The translations under genes were made by a program, and so were the position numbers. The notes below the pieces were generated by a model. That model made no database searches. It had not been told where the DNA came from and saw only the letters and a program-made list of their open reading frames with translations. From the NCBI GenBank assembly GCA_937902115.1, contig CALGSR010000385.1:1-13427 (forward strand): a stretch of 13,427 nt of DNA, written 5' to 3'. Of the stretch, positions 6,920-13,000 are shown piece after piece. Position 1 is the first letter of the stretch, and every line of letters starts with the position of its first letter. The stretch comes from an uncultured Bacillus sp. GTDB lineage: Bacteria; Bacillota; Bacilli; Bacillales; Cytobacillaceae.

Positions 6920-6949
6920 GCAGGAAATATAAGCGGGGAAGTAGAAGTT
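6920..6949 (+). promoter_or_regulatory. sigma-H promoter of spo0F
   Basis: GCAGGAAAT (6920-6928) fits the sigma-H -35 consensus RNAGGAWWT at every position. After 12 bases, GTAGAAGTT (6941-6949) fits the -10 consensus RNNGAATWW except for one base. B. subtilis spo0F is known to be transcribed by sigma-H, which supports the call. The predicted leader is about 140 nt. Confidence 0.7.
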
Positions 6950-6994
6950 AAAATAATTATACTTATGTGTACAATGATTTGTTATTCCCTAAAA

Positions 6995-7020
6995 GCGGAT
7001 GCCTCCGATTTATCATGGAA
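6995..7020. repeat. possible short copy of the dispersed repeat in the spo0F leader
   Basis: GCGGATGCCTCCGATTTATC and the following ATGGAA resemble 4834-4857 (GCGGATGCCTCGATTTTTC, AAAGGAA), sharing an exact GCGGATGCCTC. It is short, so chance similarity remains possible. Confidence 0.25.
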
Positions 7021-7098
7021 CGTAGCTTCAGCAATAAAGAAAATTTGAGCACAATGGATCAATATGGTGCGACATTACAGAAGGAAAGAGGTGGCTCG

Positions 7099-7461
7099 AT
7101 GAAAGGTAAGATTCTAATAGTAGACGATCAATTGGGAATCAGGATTTTGTTGAACGAAGTATTACAAAAAGAAGGCTATGATACATACCAGGCTGCAAAT
7201 GGTTTCCAGGCATTGGAAACAGTACAAGAGGATCTGCCTGATCTCGTATTGCTTGATATGAAGATTCCGGGCATGGATGGAATAGAAATTTTAAAAAGGC
7301 TGAAGGCAATAGACCAAAATATAAAGGTTATTATTATGACAGCTTACGGTGAACTGGACATGATTCAAGAGGCAAAAGATCTTGGGGCCTTGACTCATTT
7401 CTCTAAACCATTTGATATCGATGACATCCGCCAGGCGGTAAAAAAATACTTAATGGTTTGA
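7099..7461 (+). CDS. spo0F: sporulation phosphorelay response regulator Spo0F
   Basis: A 120-residue single-domain receiver that takes phosphate from the sporulation sensor kinases and passes it to Spo0B, and then to Spo0A, to commit the cell to sporulation. It has no output domain. Acidic-pocket residues D9 and D10 are in KILIVDDQ. The phosphorylated aspartate is D53 in LVLLDMKIPGMDG. The conserved T81 (MTAYGELDMIQEA) and K103 (HFSKPFD) are present. The sequence follows B. subtilis Spo0F closely through GALTHF-KPFDI. The start is placed at ATG 7099, after AAAGAGGTGG. The frame is open further upstream (a possible 164-residue product) but that part is leader sequence. Sigma-H, sigma-A and Spo0A-box-like sites lie upstream. 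Confidence 0.97.
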   Translation: MKGKILIVDDQLGIRILLNEVLQKEGYDTYQAANGFQALETVQEDLPDLVLLDMKIPGMDGIEILKRLKAIDQNIKVIIMTAYGELDMIQEAKDLGALTHFSKPFDIDDIRQAVKKYLMV

Positions 7462-7866
7462 TTTACCTTCTTTCAGCGGACGTTCTCCGCTGCGAAATAT
7501 AAGAATACAGCGGAGTTCACCCTGAACTGAGATTTTACAGCGCCAAAGGAAAAGAGCGAGGCATGATCCAGCGTAAATATGACGGGGCGAATTTCACTTT
7601 AGCGGGTCGTATGGCTTGCGGCAGAAATCTATAGACAAACAAAGCTTTGGGAAAACATCTATTATATTGAGATTTTCATTGGTGTACGCGTTTTCGTGTA
7701 CACCATATGCAGGTTTAGGGAAGTAAATGAAGCACCATGTAAAAAATAATGGTAGAGGAATAGCATTTCCTATTGTAGTTTGATATGATAGCAGATGGAA
7801 AATGGGCCATATTTTTCCGGGGGAGAACCAATAAATATGGTCGGTAACTTTTGGGGAGGGAACACA
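7462..7866. other. spo0F-fbaA intergenic region with several hairpins
   Basis: This 405-bp stretch has no confident gene. Hairpins seen are CAGCGGA/TCCGCTG (7474-7480 with 7486-7492), which could end spo0F transcription although no T-run follows, AGTTCA/TGAACT (7514-7519 with 7523-7528), and TGGTGTACGCG/CGTGTACACCA (7680-7690 with 7695-7705). CAGCGGA recurs at 7508-7514, so alternative pairings are possible. The fbaA promoter is not clear; -10-like TATTAT at 7668-7673 and TATGAT at 7784-7789 lack good -35 partners. Confidence 0.5.
7680..7705. promoter_or_regulatory. inverted repeat upstream of fbaA
   Basis: TGGTGTACGCG (7680-7690) and CGTGTACACCA (7695-7705) pair over 11 bp with one G-T pair and a TTTT loop. 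It lies about 160 bp before the fbaA start codon, shortly after a -10-like TATTAT. It could be an operator or a leader hairpin. No T-run follows, so it is not a standard terminator. Confidence 0.4.
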
Positions 7867-8724
7867 ATGCCTTTAGTTTCAATGACAGAAATGCTGAAAA
7901 AAGCAAAAACAGAGGGGTATGCTGTTGGGCAATTTAACATAAATAACTTGGAGTTTACACAAGCGATCCTTCAAGCATCAGAAGAGGAAAGTTCTCCTGT
8001 TATTTTAGGCGTTTCTGAAGGCGCAGGACGTTATATTGGCGGTTTTAAAACCGTTGTGAAAATAGTAGAAGGCTTGATTGAAGACTATCAAATTACAGTT
8101 CCAGTTGCGATCCACTTAGATCACGGATCCAGCTTTGATAAATGCAAGGAAGCCATTGATGCTGGCTTTACATCTGTTATGTATGACGGTTCACACCACC
8201 CGTTTGCAGAAAACATAGAATTGACGAAAAAGGTTGTTGACTATGCACACTCTCGCGGTATTTCAGTAGAGGCGGAGCTTGGTACAGTCGGCGGCCAAGA
8301 AGATGATGTGATCGGCGCAGGGATTATTTATGCTGATGCATTTGAATGTGAAGAACTGGTAAAGAATACAGGTGTAGACTGTCTTGCTCCTGCATTGGGC
8401 TCTGTACATGGTCCATATAAGGGAGAACCGAAGCTTGGCTATAAAGAAATGGAGGAAATCGGAAATGTTACAGGTGTACCGCTTGTACTTCACGGCGGCA
8501 CTGGAATTCCAACAAAAGATATCCAAAAAGCCATTTCCTTAGGAACAGCGAAAATTAACGTAAACACAGAAAACCAAATCGCTTCAGCAAAGACCGTTCG
8601 TAAGGTGCTGGCGGCGAATCCTGAAATGTATGATCCGCGTAAATATTTAGGACCGGCACGTGAAACGATTAAACAAACGGTCATTGGCAAAATCCGCGAA
8701 TTTGGTTCAAACAGCAAAGCTTGA
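7867..8724 (+). CDS. fbaA: class II fructose-1,6-bisphosphate aldolase
   Basis: A 285-residue zinc-dependent aldolase that reversibly splits fructose-1,6-bisphosphate into DHAP and glyceraldehyde-3-phosphate in glycolysis and gluconeogenesis. Zinc ligands are visible: H86 in HLDHG (83-87, with catalytic D85), E135 in VEAELG, H181 in GSVHGPYKG and H209 in LHGGTGIP. Phosphate-binding segments GGTG (210-213) and INVNTE (230-235) are intact. The start at ATG 7867 follows GGGGAGGG and gives MPLVSMTEML, as in B. subtilis FbaA. The same frame runs back to 7795 without a ribosome binding site. It sits between spo0F and tal as in B. subtilis. No terminator separates it from tal, so the two were probably co-transcribed. 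Confidence 0.97.
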   Translation: MPLVSMTEMLKKAKTEGYAVGQFNINNLEFTQAILQASEEESSPVILGVSEGAGRYIGGFKTVVKIVEGLIEDYQITVPVAIHLDHGSSFDKCKEAIDAGFTSVMYDGSHHPFAENIELTKKVVDYAHSRGISVEAELGTVGGQEDDVIGAGIIYADAFECEELVKNTGVDCLAPALGSVHGPYKGEPKLGYKEMEEIGNVTGVPLVLHGGTGIPTKDIQKAISLGTAKINVNTENQIASAKTVRKVLAANPEMYDPRKYLGPARETIKQTVIGKIREFGSNSKA

Positions 8725-8814
8725 TTTAATCAATTTGTACTACTTAATGAAATACGTTCTTTTGGACATGATCTATAGGGTAAACCATTATTTTTTGACG
8801 AGAGGGGTATACGG

Positions 8815-9368
8815 ATGAAGTTTTTTATCGATACTGCAAATATGGACGAAATTAAAGAGGCACATGCGCTGGGGATTATTGCAGGCGTAACGACGAACCC
8901 GTCGCTCGTAGCAAAGGAAAAGAATATTTCCTTCCATGATCGTCTTCGTGAAATTACAGCTCTTGTTCCAGGCTCTGTAAGTGCTGAAGTCATTGCCCTT
9001 GATGCGGAAGGCATGATTCAAAAGAAGGAATCAAAACAAATGTCACACTAATTTTCAGTGCGAACCAGGCATTGCTTGCAGCAAGAGCAGGGGCAACATA
9101 CGTATCTCCTTTCCTTGGCCGTTTAGATGATATCGGACACGATGGTTTAAGCCTAATTTCAACGATCGCTGATATTTTTGCGATTCACGATATTGAAACG
9201 GAAATTATCGCTGCTTCCATTAGACACCCACAGCATGTGACAGAAGCTGCTTTAAAAGGTGCTCACATCGCAACGATTCCATACAAAGTGATTTTGCAAT
9301 TATTTAAGCACCCACTGACAGACAAAGGAATCGAGGCCTTCCTCGCAGACTGGCAGAAACTTTCATAA
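8815..9368 (+). pseudogene. tal: transaldolase / fructose-6-phosphate aldolase-like protein, broken by an internal deletion
   Basis: The gene starts well (GAGAGGGG ribosome binding site, MKFFIDTANMDEIKEAHALG, GVTTNPSLVAKE) and follows B. subtilis Tal (YwjH) to about residue 69 (EVIALDAEGMI). At about 9015-9024 the frame breaks. The first frame runs to a TAA at 9049. The rest of the protein is in another frame from about 9024 (EGIKTNVTLIFSANQALLAARAGATYVSPF) to the TAA at 9366-9368 and ends normally (HPLTDKGIEAFLADWQKLS). About 33 residues are missing, so roughly 100 nt were lost, a number not divisible by three. The missing part is where relatives have TVKIPMT with the Schiff-base lysine, so neither piece could be an active aldolase. 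It stands directly after fbaA as in B. subtilis. A sequencing indel alone would not explain such a loss. Confidence 0.9.
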
Positions 9369-9436
9369 TTAGAAGGCTTTAATTGTTCAGCGTAGAATTT
9401 AGATCAACAACAAGATTTAAAAGTGCCAAACAAAAA

Positions 9437-9476
9437 CAGGCGGTTCTGGCCTTGTTTCGCCTTGACCGTCTGCTCT
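9437..9476 (+). terminator. weak terminator after tal
   Basis: CAGGCGGT (9437-9444) pairs with ACCGTCTG (9465-9472) with one G-T pair, followed by CTCTTTTC. The loop is long (20 bases) and partly self-complementary (CAAGG would be needed against CCTTG, only partly present). It is plausibly the original end of the fbaA-tal transcript. Confidence 0.4.
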
Positions 9477-9549
9477 TTTCGCCAATTCGTTGATAAAATT
9501 ATATAAAGGATGCTACATCAGCACTCTTTTTTTGTGTAAAATAGAAATG

Positions 9550-9680
9550 ATGTGTTGGACAGGAATGCTGGGAAATAAAGAAGACAGACTAGTGCTTATG
9601 TAAATGGGACTTTGGTGTATGCGGCCATAAATCGGTCTGCACCGGTTAAGAATGGACGTGTGCACCAAAGTCTTTTTAAA
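9550..9680 (+). ncRNA. candidate small structured RNA ending in an intrinsic terminator
   Basis: GACTTTGGTG (9608-9617) and CACCAAAGTC (9663-9672) form a perfect 10-bp stem followed at once by TTTTT (9673-9677). Inside it are nested pairs CCAT/ATGG (9625-9628 with 9652-9655) and CGGT/ACCG (9633-9636 with 9641-9644, loop CTGC). A -10-like TAAAAT lies at 9536-9541, so a transcript of about 130 nt is possible. No known riboswitch or sRNA family is recognised. It could also be only the terminator of something lost. Confidence 0.35.
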
Positions 9681-9712
9681 GAGGAAAGAATTCTATTGCC
9701 TAGCGTTTGATA

Positions 9713-9811
9713 AAAGCTCTTTTCTCATACATTGTTGCTTTTAGAGTAGAGAAACTGATTGTTCTTGCATAAAGGTTGATGTTGTTAGAAATTTATTAAG
9801 AAAAGAGCTTT
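9713..9811. repeat. 13-bp inverted repeat bounding a 99-bp AT-rich unit
   Basis: AAAGCTCTTTTCT (9713-9725) and AGAAAAGAGCTTT (9799-9811) are perfect inverted copies with 73 bases between them and no coding content. Size and layout suggest a miniature repeat element, but no transposase or target duplication is evident. Confidence 0.45.
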
Positions 9812-9869
9812 AAATTAGATGAAAATGCTCAAAATACCTGATTGCACGTTAAAATGGGCCTTTAAATTT

Positions 9870-10058
9870 TAGCTCTGTTAAACTTGGTTGTTGATTTCCG
9901 TTGCAGGCACGTGCGGTTCTGCGGGCGATCGCCGAGCCTCCTCGACACTTCGTGTCTGCGGGGTCTCGTCTGTCTCGCTTCTCCCGCGGGAGTCTTCGTG
10001 CCTTCCACTCCAATCAACAAGGTTCATGAAACTCAACATTAACCTTTAACACAGCCTA
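9870..10058. repeat. MITE-like GC-rich intergenic repeat
   Basis: An element of about 189 bp with imperfect terminal inverted repeats (TAGCTCTGTTAAA at 9870-9882, TTTAACACAGCCTA at 10045-10058) and nested inner inverted pairs GTTGATT/AATCAAC (9890-9896, 10012-10018) and AGGCAC/GTGCCT (9905-9910, 9998-10003). The core has hairpins GACAC/GTGTC (9944-9956) and the palindrome CTCCCGCGGGAG (9981-9992). Its core is markedly more GC-rich than its surroundings. The phrases GTTGATTTCCGTTGCAGGCAC and CCTTCCACTCCAATCAAC are ones I recognise from a widely dispersed Bacillus intergenic repeat (recalled, not searched). Confidence 0.7.
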
Positions 10059-10107
10059 TATCAAAGAAACCCCAAAAATAAATCTATTGTAGAGGATATG
10101 GATAATC

Positions 10108-11241
10108 ATGAAATTTGTATTGGCACCAGACTCATATAAGGAAAGTATGACGGCTCGTGAAGCAGCACTTGCGATGGAGCGGGGAATTAAAAGGATTTTT
10201 CCTGATGCTGTATGTACTCTGATACCGATGGCTGATGGCGGAGAAGGAACCGTACAGTCCTTAATTGACGCTATGAATGGTGAACTCGTATCAGCAAATG
10301 TAAAGGACCCATTGGGGAGAGTAGTAGAGGCCTCCTATGGATTTATAGAAGAAAATAAGACTGCTATTATCGAAATGGCCAGTGCCAGCGGTCTCCATCT
10401 GATAAAGCCGGAGGAACGAAATCCTTTAATAACGACTTCATATGGCACGGGTGAGTTGATTAAAGATGCTCTTGATAAAGGAGCAGATCGTTTTATTATC
10501 GGTCTTGGCGGCAGTGCAACGAATGACGGCGGGGTTGGACTTCTGCAGGCGCTTGGTGCACGATTCCTTGATAAAAGCGGTTCAGAGTTAAGCTATGGAG
10601 GTGCGGCTCTAAAAGACCTGTATCAAATTGATTTATCCAATTTCGATAATCGATTACAGACTGCTTATTTTGAAATTGCATCAGACGTGACAAATCCTCT
10701 TATTGGAAAAGAGGGGGCAAGTCGAATATTTGGCCCGCAAAAAGGGGCGGATGAAGAAAAGGTTGCTCAACTAGATGAGGCATTAACTCATTATGGCTCG
10801 ATTGTGAAAAATATAACAGGTAAAGATGTTGCAATGGCAGAGGGTGCAGGAGCGGCAGGCGGTCTTGGAGCAGCATTTCTTGCTTTCTTTAACTCAAACA
10901 TGCAGCGTGGTGTGGATATTGTTTTAAGATTAACTGAATTTACAGATAAACTGGAAGGCGCTGATTATGTATTTACAGGTGAAGGAAGTATCGATGGTCA
11001 GACCGTTTTCGGGAAAACTCCATATGGCGTCTCAAAAGCAGCGCAGGCACATAATATCCCTGTTATCGGGTTTGGCGGAAAGGTAGAAAAGGAAGCGGAT
11101 GTCTTATATCAACATGGTTTCCAAGCAATCTTTTGTATCCTATCAGGAGTTATAGATATTGAAACAGCTTTGAAAAATGGTGCTATCAATCTGGAAAATA
11201 CCACTGAAACTGTATGTAGAATGATAAAAGGCCGGAAATAG
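10108..11241 (+). CDS. glxK: glycerate kinase
   Basis: A 377-residue glycerate kinase of the GlxK/GarK family, usual length about 380, which phosphorylates D-glycerate with ATP (to 2-phosphoglycerate in the best-studied members) and feeds glyoxylate, glycerate or sugar-diacid carbon into glycolysis. Family motifs are all present: APDSYKESMTA (6-16), ADGGEGT (42-48), GLGGSATNDGG (132-142), SDVTNPL (192-198), FGPQKGA (208-214), GAGAAGGLGAA (246-256) and TGEGSIDGQTVFGKTPYGV (290-308). The start ATG 10108 gives MKFVLAPDSYK, as expected; a GAGGATATGG stretch lies upstream. It follows a MITE-like repeat and ends with its own strong terminator. With the cdaR and hydroxyacid dehydrogenase remnants downstream, it appears to be the surviving intact gene of a glycerate-utilisation locus. 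Confidence 0.95.
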   Translation: MKFVLAPDSYKESMTAREAALAMERGIKRIFPDAVCTLIPMADGGEGTVQSLIDAMNGELVSANVKDPLGRVVEASYGFIEENKTAIIEMASASGLHLIKPEERNPLITTSYGTGELIKDALDKGADRFIIGLGGSATNDGGVGLLQALGARFLDKSGSELSYGGAALKDLYQIDLSNFDNRLQTAYFEIASDVTNPLIGKEGASRIFGPQKGADEEKVAQLDEALTHYGSIVKNITGKDVAMAEGAGAAGGLGAAFLAFFNSNMQRGVDIVLRLTEFTDKLEGADYVFTGEGSIDGQTVFGKTPYGVSKAAQAHNIPVIGFGGKVEKEADVLYQHGFQAIFCILSGVIDIETALKNGAINLENTTETVCRMIKGRK

Positions 11242-11266
11242 AGTCACTTTAACAGTGGCTTTTTTT
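11242..11266 (+). terminator. glxK intrinsic terminator
   Basis: AGTCACT (11242-11248), loop TTAAC, AGTGGCT (11254-11260) with one T-G pair, then a T-run to 11266. It begins right at the glxK stop codon. A classical Rho-independent terminator. Confidence 0.85.
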
Positions 11267-11311
11267 CTGTATTTATTTTTGACAAAAATACTAGTGAGTT
11301 TTGCCCTTATT

Positions 11312-11375
11312 AAAGGCGGTTTTTCGAGTAATCTCGCGGGTATGGAGCATATAGCCAAGGTGGATTTAATAGTCA
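11312..11375. repeat. dispersed hairpin repeat, copy B
   Basis: AAAGGCGGTTTTTCGAG and the following CTCGCGGGTAT, CCAAGGTGGATTT match copy A at 4853-4917 (AAAGGAAGTTTTTCGAG, CTCGCGAGTAT, CCAAGGCGCATTT) in the same order and spacing, with scattered substitutions. It lies between the glxK terminator and the cdaR remnant. Confidence 0.5.
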
Positions 11376-11431
11376 TTCATACCATTATTGATTCATTGCT
11401 TTTACTGAAGCAGTCAGGAGTGTGAAGGGTT

Positions 11432-11920
11432 ATGAGAATAAATAAGCTGCTTGCTCAGGATATTGCCGATAAAATCATGCAGGAAATCCCTTATAATGTC
11501 AATATTATGAATGAAAAGGGAGTCATTATCGGAAGCGGGCAAAAGGAAAGAATTGGGGCGCTTCATAATGGAGCGGCGAGAGCGATTGAGGATGGGAATA
11601 TGGTTACCGTCTATCAAGAAAGGGCAGAAGAAAAGCCAGGTGTCAATATCCCGATCACTTTTCAAAATGAAATCATTGGCGTTGTCGGCATAAGCGGGGA
11701 TCCAAATATCGTTACATCGTTGGCGGCCATTGTGAAAGTAACTGTTGAATTACTAATTGAGCAGGATAAGTTGAACAAGGAACAGCGTGTAAAGGAAAAA
11801 GTGGAAAGAGATTTCTTGTTTCAATGGACGACACGTACCACACCATATGGACCGGATTTTATTTCGCAAGGCAGGGCAGTGGGACAAGCCGGAAAGAATT
11901 CCACAGGAGCAGTTATATGA
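11432..11920 (+). pseudogene. cdaR: truncated CdaR-type sugar-diacid regulator (N-terminal domain only)
   Basis: Residues 1 to about 130 match the putative sugar-diacid recognition domain of CdaR-family activators: MRINKLLAQDIADKIMQEIPYNVNIMNEKGVIIGSG, then IPITFQNEIIGVVGISGDP, then a helix ending in KVERDFLFQW. Full-length family members are about 350-400 residues and end in a PucR-type helix-turn-helix. Here the central and DNA-binding parts are missing, and the last ~25 residues are an out-of-frame reading of the adjoining hydroxyacid dehydrogenase sequence, up to the TGA at 11918. The product cannot bind DNA in the usual way. A ribosome binding site (AGGAG, then GAAGGG) precedes the ATG. 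In relatives CdaR activates glycerate or sugar-diacid genes such as glxK, so this was probably the local regulator. Confidence 0.8.
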
Positions 11921-12794
11921 TTGGCTGGCAGATGCGGACGCTTTTATTAGCAGGGCGGATGTTCAAGTGAATGAAGAGCTTTTATCCCATGCACCGAATT
12001 TACATGTTATTGCACAACCTTCTGTAGGCTACGATAGTATCGATATTAAGGCATGCACGAAACGCTCCATCCCCTTTGGAAATACTCCGGGGGTCCTTGT
12101 TGAAGCAACAGCAGATTTAACATTCGGTCTTGTGCTTATATCGGCCAGACGCATTCATGAAGGTTGGAATTTTATTCAAGAAGGAAAATGGAAAGCGCAG
12201 CGTAATATCCCGTTAGGGGTTGATTTATATGGAAAAACGCTCGGGATTATAGGGATGGGAAGTATAGGGGCTGCTGTAGCAAGAAGAGCACAGGCATTCG
12301 GAATGGAAGTCATTTATCACAATCGAAAGCAACGCCAGGATGAGAAACAAATTGGAGTTGAATATGCCAGCTTTGATCAATTGCTCCAAAGGTCTGATTT
12401 TGTCGTGGTATTGGTTCCACTTTCAGAAAGCAGTCGTAAACTTTTTGGAAATGAACAGTTTTGTAAGATGAAATCCTCCGCTTATTTTATCAACGCTTCA
12501 CGCGGGGGAGTCGTGGATACAGAGGAACTTTACGAGGCCCTTGTGAAAAAGGAAATAGCCTATGCGGCACTGGATGTTACAGACCCTGAACCGCTCCCAA
12601 TTGATCACCCGCTATTATCATTACCGAATATATTAATTACCGTTCCTAAAAACATAGACATCAGTGTACAAACACAAATATTCTATGTTGATCCAAGGAA
12701 GAAAACTTGGCACGTAAAACGAACAGAGTTTTTTACGAATCGCGTCAGGGAATTACGCCCTGATACCAGAATAAAAACATTCGTACAGGATTAG
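11847..12794 (+). pseudogene. D-2-hydroxyacid dehydrogenase (glyoxylate/hydroxypyruvate reductase type), both ends lost
   Basis: The central part is a clear NAD(P)-dependent D-2-hydroxyacid dehydrogenase, which would reduce glyoxylate or hydroxypyruvate to glycolate or glycerate. It has SVGYDSIDI (59-67), NTPGVLVEATADL (79-91), the Rossmann motif GIIGMGSIG (133-141), the substrate arginine R219 in NASRGGVVD and E248 in TDPEPL. The N-terminal ~20 residues are missing: the sequence emerges from the cdaR remnant at about 11830-11880 without its own ribosome binding site. After NILIT (261-265) homology stops, so the catalytic histidine of the usual PHIGSA motif and the C-terminal helix are absent. 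They are replaced by about 50 residues I do not recognise (KNIDISVQTQIFYVD onward, to 12794). With the third catalytic residue gone it is almost surely inactive. Confidence 0.82.
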
Positions 12795-13000
12795 TCTTTC
12801 ACCCCATCCAGACTTCAACGTTTTTGTCTCATCACAATCCTTTCATTCTGTGAATGAAAGGACGGTAAAGGATACCGGATAACCGATACTCTGGAAAAGC
12901 TGTTAGCTCCGCTGATATAACAGGGAACAATGCCTTTGGAGTACGTGGTCTCTTTCTTCCTTACAGGTTTAGAGAAGCGTTGCTCCAAAGTTTCCTCCGA
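12795..13000 (-). other. structured region downstream of the TnpB-like remnant
   Basis: On the minus strand this directly follows the TnpB-like stop codon. It holds CTTTGGAG/CTCCAAAG (12934-12941 with 12983-12990) and a very stable hairpin CCTTTCATTC/GAATGAAAGG (12839-12848 with 12852-12861, loop of 3). TnpB genes of IS200/IS605 elements carry their guide RNA (omega RNA) and right end just here, so this could be such a remnant. I cannot locate a definite right-end cleavage motif. Confidence 0.35.

Larger units (their letters stand above)
6620..7098. other. pyrG-spo0F intergenic region
   Basis: This 479-bp stretch contains the pyrG hairpin, an AT-rich central part without a recognisable gene, and the spo0F control region: a Spo0A-box-like site, a sigma-A candidate and a sigma-H promoter. 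In B. subtilis ywjG (DUF2529) lies here; I see no remnant of it in any frame. A frame opening at 6967 upstream of Spo0F is just the leader read in phase with the gene. Confidence 0.7.
9369..10107. other. gene-free stretch rich in repeats
   Basis: These 739 bp hold no convincing gene. In order they contain a weak terminator-like hairpin (9437-9476), a nested hairpin with a T-run (9608-9677), a 13-bp inverted repeat (9713-9811), and a MITE-like GC-rich element (9870-10058). The remaining AT-rich sequence probably contains the glxK promoter, which I cannot place with confidence. In B. subtilis the next gene after tal is murA, which is absent here. Confidence 0.7.

Noticed and set aside
7563..7634. 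Short frame of 23 residues (MIQRKYDGANFTLAG...) before fbaA
   Set aside because: A purine-rich stretch precedes the ATG, but spacing is poor, there is no recognisable homologue and the length is within chance.
9437..9677. A known riboswitch class upstream of glxK
   Set aside because: I compared by memory with preQ1, THF, ZTP, fluoride and other common classes; no conserved core motif matches.
12653..12794. Unrecognised dehydrogenase tail as the N-terminus of a TnpB or toxin protein
   Set aside because: No motif supports either idea, and it has no start codon or ribosome binding site of its own; left as unrecognised.
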